Of a stretch of 5,437 nt of DNA, positions 1 through 5,437 are shown piece by piece. The translations under genes were made by a program, and so were the position numbers. How positions within the stretch are numbered: position 1 is the stretch's first letter; every line of letters begins with the position of its first letter. The stretch covers positions 10,875 to 16,311 of the forward strand of contig PQAI01000262.1 in NCBI GenBank assembly GCA_003105245.1, in the 5' to 3' direction. The notes beneath the pieces are model-generated. The model had not been told where the DNA came from and made no database searches. It was given only the letters and a program-made list of their open reading frames with translations. This DNA comes from Betaproteobacteria bacterium (GTDB taxonomy: Bacteria > Pseudomonadota > Gammaproteobacteria > Burkholderiales > Usitatibacteraceae).

Positions 1-1167
1 AAGCTCGTGGGTGCCCGCGAGCTCACGAAGGAGGTGCTCGACGACTGGTACAAGTACTACAACCAGTGCTCCGAGTGCCGCCGCTGCTCCGTCTTCTGCC
101 CCTACGGGATCGACACGGCCGAGGTGACCATGGCCGCCAAGGAGATCCTGGACAGCGTGGGCTACGGCCAGAAGTACACGAACGAGATCATCGGCAAGGT
201 CCACAGGATCGGCAACAACCTGGGGCTTCCGGGCCCCGCGCTCGAGGACACGCTCCTGGGCCTCGAGGAGGACACGAAGGAGGAGACCGGCGCCGACGTG
301 AAGTTCCCCCTCGACGTGAAGGGCGCGGAGGTGCTGCTCGTCACGCCCTCGGCCGACTTCTTCGCCGAGCCGCACGTCGACAGCCTCATCGGCTACGCCA
401 AGGTCTTCCACGCCGCCGGCATCTCCTGGACGCTGTCCTCGCACGCCTCGGAGGCCGGGAACTTCGGCCTCTTCATCGGCAACTACGAGCAGATGCGCAA
501 CATCGCCCTGCGCATCCGCGAGGCCGCCCTCGAGCTGGGCGTGAAGCGCATCGTGGTGGGCGAGTGCGGGCACGCCTGGCGCGTGGCGTACAGCTTCTGG
601 AACACGCTGGCGGGCATCGGCGCGGGCGCCGACGATCCCTTCGCGCGCATGCTGCAGTCGCAGCTCGACCACCGCCACAAGCAGCCCACGCACATCTGCG
701 AGCTCACCTGGGACCTGGTGCAGAAGGGCGCGCTGGTGCTCGACAAGGAAGCCAACGACCACCGCGTGATCACCTTCCACGACTCCTGCAACGTGGCGCG
801 CGCCTCGCGCATGGGCGACGAGCCCGGCGGGCAGTTCGAGATCCCGCGCGCGCTCGTGCGGGCCGTGGCCAACAAGTACGTGGAGATGCGGCCCGGCACC
901 ACCCACGAGGCCACGTTCTGCTGCGGCGGTGGCGGGGGGCTCCTCACCGACGAGATCCTCGACCTGCGCGTCAAGGGCGCGCTGCCGCGCATGGAGTCGC
1001 TGCGCGAGGTCGTCGACCGCCACGGCGTCAACTTCATGGCGACCATCTGCGCCATCTGCAAGGCGCAGTTCACCAAGGTCCTGCCCTATTACGGTTTCAA
1101 CCGCAGCATGGTGGGCGGCGTCCACCAGCTCGTGAGCACCGCCATCCGCCTCGGCGCGAAGCAGTAG
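1..1167 (+). CDS. dsrK: DsrK, HdrD-like iron-sulfur subunit of DsrMKJOP (5' end missing)
   Basis: Cytoplasmic iron-sulfur subunit of the DsrMKJOP complex, related to the heterodisulfide reductase subunit HdrD and thought to exchange electrons with the DsrC disulfide/persulfide. The frame is open from base 1, so the GTG at 7 is not the true start. The remaining 388 residues lack an N-terminal part of perhaps 130 residues, judging by family length as I remember it. A ferredoxin motif C-x2-C-x2-C-x3-C-P has its Cys codons at 67, 76, 85 and 97; it is probably the second cluster site, the first lying upstream. A lone Cys in G-E-C-G-H (codon 565) marks the degenerate first CCG-like half. The second half has a full CCG motif: Cys at 787, Cys-Cys at 919-924 followed by five glycines, and C-x2-C at 1048 and 1057, expected to hold a non-cubane [4Fe-4S] cluster. 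The C-terminal G-G-V-H-Q-L-V is typical of DsrK. dsrM is expected just upstream. Confidence 0.95.
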   Translation, partial: KLVGARELTKEVLDDWYKYYNQCSECRRCSVFCPYGIDTAEVTMAAKEILDSVGYGQKYTNEIIGKVHRIGNNLGLPGPALEDTLLGLEEDTKEETGADVKFPLDVKGAEVLLVTPSADFFAEPHVDSLIGYAKVFHAAGISWTLSSHASEAGNFGLFIGNYEQMRNIALRIREAALELGVKRIVVGECGHAWRVAYSFWNTLAGIGAGADDPFARMLQSQLDHRHKQPTHICELTWDLVQKGALVLDKEANDHRVITFHDSCNVARASRMGDEPGGQFEIPRALVRAVANKYVEMRPGTTHEATFCCGGGGGLLTDEILDLRVKGALPRMESLREVVDRHGVNFMATICAICKAQFTKVLPYYGFNRSMVGGVHQLVSTAIRLGAKQ

Positions 1168-1207
1168 GCAACCCCCGGTCAAAACACACTACGACACAGA
1201 GGAACCC
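1168..1207 (+). promoter_or_regulatory. dsrK-dsrL spacer with ribosome binding site for dsrL
   Basis: This 40-base spacer is the longest non-coding stretch in the window and is visibly richer in A than its surroundings (around 1180-1203). AGAGGA at 1198-1203 is a good Shine-Dalgarno match, only 4 bases before the GTG at 1208, which is slightly short. It supports GTG as the dsrL start. No hairpin followed by a T run is visible, so transcription probably continues from dsrK, and I see no convincing promoter. Confidence 0.6.
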
Positions 1208-3157
1208 GTGGCCGCCAATCCCCAGGAAACCCAAGCCCTCACCTTCCGACGCTACAAGGACGGCGACCACACGCCCGACCGCTGGCAGGAGGTGATCTTC
1301 CAGTCCTCCTGGACGCACAAGTGCCCGACCTACATCCAGTCCACCCCGCCGTGCCAGGGCAGCTGCCCGTCCGGCGAGGACATCCGAGGCTGGCTGCAGA
1401 TCGTGCGCCAGACGGAGAAGCCGCCGCAGGGCGTGCCGTGGCAGGAGTACGCCTGGCGCCGCCTCACGGAGGCCAACCCCTTCCCGTCGGTGATGGGCCG
1501 CGTCTGCCCCGCGCCCTGCGAGACGGGGTGCAACCGCAACGAGGTCGAGGACCACGTCGGCATCAACTCCGTCGAGCACTTCCTCGGCGACTACGCCAAC
1601 GCCAACAAGCTCGCGTACAGGAAGCCCGAGAAGCAGACCGGCAAGAAGGTCGCCGTGATCGGCGGCGGCCCGGCCGGCCTGTCGTGCGCCTACCAGCTGG
1701 CGCTGAAGGGCCATTCGGTCACGGTCTTTGACGAGCACGAGCACCTCGGCGGCATGATGCGCTACGGCATCCCGGGCTTCCGCACCCCGCGCGACAGCCT
1801 GGACGCCGAGATCCAGCGCATCCTCGACCTCGGCGTCGAGACGCGCCTGAAGTGCCGGATCGGCACCGACGTCACCATGGAGGAGATCCGCAAGCAGTTC
1901 GACGCGGTGTTCCTCGGCATGGGCGCGCAGGGCGGCCGGCCGCTGCCGCTGGCCGACTCCCAGGCGCCCAACGTGGTGACCGCCACTTCCTTCCTGAAGG
2001 CCTTCAACGACGGGCGCCTGCGCCACGTCGGCAAGCGCGTGGTCGTGGTCGGTGGCGGCGACACCTCCATCGACGTGGCCACGGTCGCCCGCCGCCTCGG
2101 GCATATCGAGAACGCCAAGCCCACGGACTTCGAGCAGGCCATCGCCGGCTACATGGCCCACGACGTCGCGCACGTCTCCGTCGCGCAGGGCGCCGAGGTG
2201 ACGCTCACCTCCGTCTTCGGCGTCGACAAGATGCAGGCCAACAAGCACGAGATCGAGCAGGCCGCGGCCGAGGGGATCGACATCCGGGGCGGCTGGGCCC
2301 CCGTGGGCATCGTGAAGGGCCCGGACGGGCGCGCCACGGCGCTGCGCGTGGCGCAGTGCGAGGCCAAGTTCGTGGGCGGACAGCTGAAGATCGACATGAA
2401 GCCCGGCACCGAGCAGGACATCCCCGCCGACCTCATCGTCTCGGCCATCGGCCAGGCCGTGGACTTCACGGGCCTGGAGGAGTTCAACAACGGCAAGGGC
2501 GGCGTGACGGCCGACCGCAACTACCGCGTGGCCGGCAAGGACGGTGTCTTCGCGGGCGGCGACGTGCTGCGCCCGCACCTGCTCACCACGGCCATCGGCC
2601 ACGGCTCGATCGCCGCCGACGGCATCGACCGCTTCCTGAACGGCGAGGAGCCGGAGAAGCGCCCGAAGATCGACGTCCACCAGTTCGACCTGGTGCGCAA
2701 GATGCACGAGAGGGGCCTCGAGGTCGAGAGGGCCAAGGAGCCGATGTGGGGCACCTGCGACTCCAAGGCGGCGGTGCACAACTACGACAACCGCTCCGAC
2801 CGCCACATCATCACGCACAAGGAGCTCTTCCTCGGCCACTTCGGCTTCACGCCGCGGGTCAAGCGCAACTTCATCACGCTCACCAAGGAGACGGCGCTCG
2901 GCAACTTCGAGGAGCGCCTGGGCGCCCTCAACGAGGCCCAGGCCATCGCGGAGGCCAAGCGCTGCATGAGCTGCGGCCTGTGCTTCGAGTGCGACAACTG
3001 CGTGGTCTACTGCCCGCAGACGGCCGTGTTCAAGGTGAAGAAGAACCAGAGCACGACCGGCCGCTACGTGGACACCGACTACGACAAGTGCATCGGCTGC
3101 CACATCTGCCGCGACGTGTGCCCCACGGGCTACATCCAGATGGGCCTCGGGGAGTAG
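1208..3157 (+). CDS. dsrL: DsrL, NAD(P)H:acceptor oxidoreductase partner of DsrAB
   Basis: Cytoplasmic iron-sulfur flavoprotein of the glutamate synthase small-subunit (GltD) family. In Allochromatium vinosum DsrL is essential for sulfur globule oxidation and passes electrons between DsrAB and NAD(H). The protein has 649 residues, close to known DsrL. Six N-terminal cysteines (39, 49, 53, 100, 104, 108) resemble the GltD cluster region. The FAD Rossmann motif V-I-G-G-G-P-A-G lies at 150-157, the nucleotide motif V-G-G-G-D-T-S-I-D at 281-289, and a second FAD-contact motif A-G-G-D at 449-452. A C-terminal ferredoxin domain has cysteines 592, 595, 598, 602 and 628, 631, 634, 638 (two [4Fe-4S]), with extra cysteines 586 and 589. 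The GTG start is chosen because it follows AGAGGA and keeps the conserved N-terminus; the first in-frame ATG is at residue 96, inside the cluster region. The gene lies between dsrK and dsrJ, as in sulfur oxidizers. Subtype DsrL-1 is inferred from context and resemblance, not from a tree. Confidence 0.95.
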   Translation: MAANPQETQALTFRRYKDGDHTPDRWQEVIFQSSWTHKCPTYIQSTPPCQGSCPSGEDIRGWLQIVRQTEKPPQGVPWQEYAWRRLTEANPFPSVMGRVCPAPCETGCNRNEVEDHVGINSVEHFLGDYANANKLAYRKPEKQTGKKVAVIGGGPAGLSCAYQLALKGHSVTVFDEHEHLGGMMRYGIPGFRTPRDSLDAEIQRILDLGVETRLKCRIGTDVTMEEIRKQFDAVFLGMGAQGGRPLPLADSQAPNVVTATSFLKAFNDGRLRHVGKRVVVVGGGDTSIDVATVARRLGHIENAKPTDFEQAIAGYMAHDVAHVSVAQGAEVTLTSVFGVDKMQANKHEIEQAAAEGIDIRGGWAPVGIVKGPDGRATALRVAQCEAKFVGGQLKIDMKPGTEQDIPADLIVSAIGQAVDFTGLEEFNNGKGGVTADRNYRVAGKDGVFAGGDVLRPHLLTTAIGHGSIAADGIDRFLNGEEPEKRPKIDVHQFDLVRKMHERGLEVERAKEPMWGTCDSKAAVHNYDNRSDRHIITHKELFLGHFGFTPRVKRNFITLTKETALGNFEERLGALNEAQAIAEAKRCMSCGLCFECDNCVVYCPQTAVFKVKKNQSTTGRYVDTDYDKCIGCHICRDVCPTGYIQMGLGE

Positions 3158-3160
3158 GGG
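3156..3160 (+). promoter_or_regulatory. ribosome binding site of dsrJ
   Basis: AGGGG overlaps the dsrL stop codon TAG (3155-3157) and sits 6 bases before the ATG at 3167. The overlap suggests that ribosomes ending on dsrL help start dsrJ. It supports the 3167 start. Confidence 0.55.
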
Positions 3161-3166
3161 CCGGCG

Positions 3167-3577
3167 ATGAAGGCGGCGGGACTGGTTCGCGGCGCGCTCG
3201 TCGCCGCACTCCTCCTGGCGGGGAGCGCGGCGGGACTGGCCGCGCTCGCCGCGGGCCCGTCGCTGGACCCCGCGCGCGCCGGCCCGTGCGTCGAGGACCC
3301 GAAGGTGATGCGCCGCTCGCACATGGATTTCCTCAAGCACGACCGCGACGACACCGTGCGCCGCGGCATCCGCGGCGTGAAGCACAGCCTCTCGGCCTGC
3401 GTCGACTGCCACGCGAACAAGGCCGACGGGCGCGTGCTGGGCTCCGACAGGCACTTCTGCCAGGGCTGCCACGCGTTCGCCGCGGTCAAGCTCGACTGCT
3501 TCGACTGCCACGCCTCCACCGCGCGGATCGCCCCGGCGGCGACCGCGGCAGCCTCCCTTCCCGGAGCCGCGCGATGA
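3167..3577 (+). CDS. dsrJ: DsrJ, triheme cytochrome c of DsrMKJOP
   Basis: Small periplasm-facing triheme cytochrome c of the DsrMKJOP complex. The 136-residue product begins with a basic stretch and a hydrophobic segment (about residues 6-30), a Sec-type signal. In A. vinosum this segment stays as a membrane anchor; an A-L-A site at 26-28 would also allow cleavage. Three heme c motifs follow: CVDCH (78-82), CQGCH (98-102) and CFDCH (111-115). Cys41, just before the conserved stretch around M-R-R-S-H-M, matches the position of the cysteine proposed as distal ligand of the unusual His/Cys heme of DsrJ. Histidines at 52, 58 and 73 are candidate distal ligands for the other hemes. The tail after residue 116 is rich in alanine and proline and carries no motif. 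The start is 9 bases after dsrL, and the stop overlaps the dsrO start. Confidence 0.95.
   Translation: MKAAGLVRGALVAALLLAGSAAGLAALAAGPSLDPARAGPCVEDPKVMRRSHMDFLKHDRDDTVRRGIRGVKHSLSACVDCHANKADGRVLGSDRHFCQGCHAFAAVKLDCFDCHASTARIAPAATAAASLPGAAR
3563..3566 (+). promoter_or_regulatory. ribosome binding site of dsrO inside the dsrJ end
   Basis: GGAG lies 7 bases before the ATG at 3574, within the last codons of dsrJ. Together with the ATGA overlap (dsrO ATG 3574-3576, dsrJ TGA 3575-3577) it fixes the dsrO start and points to translational coupling. Confidence 0.6.
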
Positions 3578-4338
3578 ATCCCGTCGACAAGCGCCGGCGC
3601 GAATTCCTCGGCTCGGCCGCCGCCTTCGCCGGCGCCATGATCGCGCCGGGCGTCTTCCTCTACGACTACGCCAATGCCGGCGTTTCGGACGGCGCTTCGC
3701 GACCACGGGGCCCCGCCGAGCCCGCGAGCGCCAGCGTGCGCTGGGGCATGCTCATCGACACGACGAAGTGCGCCAGCGGCTGCCGCGAGTGCGTGGACGC
3801 CTGCAACCGCGAAAACGGCCTGCCGGGCACGACGCGCTCCACCGACTCGCAGTGGATCCGCAAGGTCGACCTCAAGGACCTGCGCACCGGCAAGGCGCTC
3901 TCGGTGCCCGTCATGTGCCAGCACTGCGCCGAGCCGCCCTGCGTCGACGTCTGCCCGACGGGCGCCTCCTTCAAGCGCGCCGACGGCATCGTGCTCGTCG
4001 ACCGCCACACCTGCATCGGCTGCCGCTACTGCATGATGGCCTGCCCGTACAAGGCCCGCAGCTTCGTGCACGAGCCGACCACGGGCCAGAAGCCCGACGT
4101 GCCGCGCGGCAAGGGCTGCGTGGAGAGCTGCACGCTCTGCGTGCACAAGGTCGACCGGGGCGGCACGCCGTCGTGCGTCGAGGCCTGCGCGGCCGCCGGC
4201 CACGGTGCCATCCTCTTCGGCGACCTGAACGACCCGCAGAGCGAGATCGCGAAGCGCATCCGCGAGGTCGCCACGGCGCAGCTGCGCGCCGACCTTCGCA
4301 CCGACAACGGCGTGCGCTACCAGGGGATCTCGGGATGA
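3574..4338 (+). CDS. dsrO: DsrO, Tat-exported ferredoxin-like subunit of DsrMKJOP
   Basis: Periplasmic iron-sulfur protein of the NrfC/DsrO ferredoxin family, expected to pass electrons between DsrJ and the membrane subunit DsrP. The product has 254 residues. The N-terminus has a twin-arginine signal (R-R-E-F-L at residues 8-12, then a hydrophobic stretch to about 29), so it is probably exported folded with its clusters. Four cluster-binding Cys groups follow: 66, 70, 73, 77 (C-x3-C-x2-C-x3-C); 115, 118, 123, 127; 147, 150, 153, 157; and 186, 189, 201, 205. Cys182 is an extra cysteine. In this family the groups usually pair to hold four [4Fe-4S] clusters. The reading frame is open far upstream inside dsrL, so its length does not set the start. 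ATG 3574 is chosen because of the Tat signal, the ribosome binding site and the 4-base overlap with dsrJ. Confidence 0.95.
   Translation: MNPVDKRRREFLGSAAAFAGAMIAPGVFLYDYANAGVSDGASRPRGPAEPASASVRWGMLIDTTKCASGCRECVDACNRENGLPGTTRSTDSQWIRKVDLKDLRTGKALSVPVMCQHCAEPPCVDVCPTGASFKRADGIVLVDRHTCIGCRYCMMACPYKARSFVHEPTTGQKPDVPRGKGCVESCTLCVHKVDRGGTPSCVEACAAAGHGAILFGDLNDPQSEIAKRIREVATAQLRADLRTDNGVRYQGISG
4322..4327 (+). promoter_or_regulatory. ribosome binding site of dsrP inside the dsrO end
   Basis: AGGGGA lies 7 bases before the ATG at 4335, in the last codons of dsrO. The dsrP ATG (4335-4337) overlaps the dsrO TGA (4336-4338), again an ATGA junction that suggests coupled translation. Confidence 0.6.
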
Positions 4339-5437
4339 GCGCTCTCGCCTCCCCGTCCTCCGCCCGGCGCGCGTTCTGGGTGCTCCTCGCCGCAGGCTCC
4401 CTCGTGCTCGCCGTGGCCCTCGGCGCCGCGCACTACATGGAGGAGCACGGCCACGCCGTGACCGGCATGAACAACCAGGTCGTCTGGGGCCTGCCGCACG
4501 TGTTCGCGATCTTCCTCATCGTGGCGGCCTCGGGGGCGCTCAACGTGGCCTCGGTGGGGTCGGTCTTCGGCGAGACGGCCTACAAGCCGCTGGCACCCCT
4601 CTCGGTGCTCACCACGGTGGCGCTGCTGGCCGGCGGCCTCATGGTGCTGGTGCTGGACCTCGGCCGGCCCGAGCGCCTCGTCGTGGCGGCCACGCACTAC
4701 AACTTCCGCTCGATCTTCGCGTGGAACATGATCCTCTACAACGGGCTCTTCGCGATCTGCGCCCTCTACCTCTGGTCGCTCCTGGAGCGGCGCATGGGGG
4801 CGCTCTCCAAGCCCGTGGGGCTCGCGGCTTTCGCCTGGCGGATCATCCTCACCACGGGGACGGGCTCGATCTTCGGCTTCCTCGTCTCGCGCCAGGCCTA
4901 CGCGTCGGGCGTGATCGCGCCGCTCTTCATCGCGCTCTCGCTCGCCTGGGGGCTGGCCGCCTTCTACCTCGCGCAGTGCGGGCTCGCGCGGCTGGCGGGG
5001 CAGGAGGCGTGGGACGAGGCGCTCCACGCCCGCGTGCGCCGGCTGCTGGGGATCTTCGTGATCGCCGCCCTCTACTTCGTCGTCGTGCACCACATGACGA
5101 ACCTCTACTGGGCCAGGCAGGCGGCGTTCGAGCGCTTCATCCTCGTCTCGGGCGCGCCCTATCCGGCGCTCTTCTGGGCCGGCTACGTCGGGCTGGGAAC
5201 CGCCGTGCCGCTGCTGCTGCTCTTCCACCCGCGGCTCTCGGGTCCGCGCGCGACTGCCGCCGCCTCGGTCCTCGTCTCGCTGGGGGCGCTCGCGTTCCTG
5301 TACGTCTTCATCATCGGCGGCCAGGCGTGGCCGCTCGAGATCTTCCCGGGCTACGAGGCCTCGAGCAGCTTCCACGACGGCCGCGTCGACGGCTACGCGC
5401 CGAGCCTGCCGGAGTTCCTGCTGGGGCTGGGCGGGCT
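4335..5437 (+). CDS. dsrP: DsrP, NrfD-type integral membrane subunit of DsrMKJOP (3' end missing)
   Basis: Membrane subunit of the NrfD/PsrC family that is thought to exchange electrons between DsrO and the quinone pool. The frame is open from ATG 4335 to the window end, giving 367 residues without a stop; family members are around 400 residues, so only a short C-terminal part is missing. Nine hydrophobic segments can be seen at about residues 13-34, 50-74, 87-108, 127-150, 163-185, 192-216, 238-253, 276-297 and 305-328. A tenth appears to begin near 358 and run off the end, matching the roughly ten helices of this family. Conserved-looking polar patches are D-L-G-R-P-E-R (108-114) after the third helix, H-Y-N-F-R-S (121-126), and the final Y-A-P-S-L-P-E (354-360). 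The start is set by the ATGA overlap with dsrO and by AGGGGA upstream. Further dsr genes such as dsrN may follow, but this cannot be seen here. Confidence 0.92.
   Translation, partial: MSALASPSSARRAFWVLLAAGSLVLAVALGAAHYMEEHGHAVTGMNNQVVWGLPHVFAIFLIVAASGALNVASVGSVFGETAYKPLAPLSVLTTVALLAGGLMVLVLDLGRPERLVVAATHYNFRSIFAWNMILYNGLFAICALYLWSLLERRMGALSKPVGLAAFAWRIILTTGTGSIFGFLVSRQAYASGVIAPLFIALSLAWGLAAFYLAQCGLARLAGQEAWDEALHARVRRLLGIFVIAALYFVVVHHMTNLYWARQAAFERFILVSGAPYPALFWAGYVGLGTAVPLLLLFHPRLSGPRATAAASVLVSLGALAFLYVFIIGGQAWPLEIFPGYEASSSFHDGRVDGYAPSLPEFLLGLGG

Noticed and set aside
1168..1207. A possible terminator or internal promoter between dsrK and dsrL.
   Set aside because: No stem-loop with a T run and no convincing -35/-10 pair can be seen in 40 bases. 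The A-rich stretch is explained well enough as an open ribosome landing site.
66..1295. A second plus-strand open frame of 409 codons covering dsrK.
   Set aside because: It is the +1-type out-of-frame reading of dsrK, very rich in Arg, Gly and His, with no motif. The dsrK frame carries all the cluster-binding cysteines.
1852..3573. The dsrO frame stays open upstream through much of dsrL, suggesting a long fusion protein.
   Set aside because: The extra part is an Arg/Gly-rich out-of-frame reading of dsrL and dsrJ. The Tat signal, ribosome binding site and ATGA overlap place the real start at 3574.
1097..3706. An open frame of 869 codons on the minus strand across dsrL, dsrJ and the start of dsrO.
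   Set aside because: It lies opposite clearly conserved genes, its product is low-complexity (Val, Ala, Arg, Leu, His rich) with no domain, and long antisense frames without stops are expected at this GC content.
4317..5375. An open frame of 352 codons on the minus strand opposite dsrP.
   Set aside because: The product is rich in Arg, Glu, Gly and His with no recognisable fold. It is a shadow of a hydrophobic GC-rich gene.

Overview
The window is a piece of a dsr (dissimilatory sulfite reductase) gene cluster. Five tightly packed genes all read on the plus strand, in the order dsrK-dsrL-dsrJ-dsrO-dsrP. The first lacks its 5' end and the last lacks its 3' end because of the window edges. There is almost no non-coding DNA: 40 bases between dsrK and dsrL, 9 bases between dsrL and dsrJ, and ATGA start/stop overlaps at dsrJ/dsrO and dsrO/dsrP. 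No RNA gene, mobile element, repeat array, CRISPR or terminator was seen.

The DNA is very GC-rich, with G or C in nearly every third codon position. The order K-L-J-O-P, with dsrL between dsrK and dsrJ, is the arrangement known from sulfur-oxidizing bacteria with an oxidative ('reverse') Dsr pathway, such as Allochromatium vinosum. Classical sulfate reducers usually have dsrMKJOP without dsrL. The best reading is a high-GC sulfur-oxidizing bacterium, probably a proteobacterium. The species cannot be told from this window, and the oxidative direction is an inference from dsrL and gene order.

How the parts work together: DsrK (cytoplasmic, HdrD-like iron-sulfur protein), DsrJ (triheme cytochrome c, periplasmic side), DsrO (Tat-exported ferredoxin-like protein) and DsrP (NrfD-type membrane protein), with DsrM (expected just upstream), form the DsrMKJOP transmembrane complex. 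It links the thiol/disulfide chemistry of DsrC in the cytoplasm to the quinone pool and periplasmic redox carriers. DsrL is a cytoplasmic FAD/iron-sulfur NAD(P)H oxidoreductase that works with DsrAB and takes up electrons released when sulfur is oxidized to sulfite.

The system is already described. I found no new system here. The points worth a second look are detailed sequence features: the retained cysteine ligand in DsrJ, the nucleotide-site residues and insertion in DsrL, the CCG-motif spacing in DsrK, and the widened first cluster motif of DsrO.
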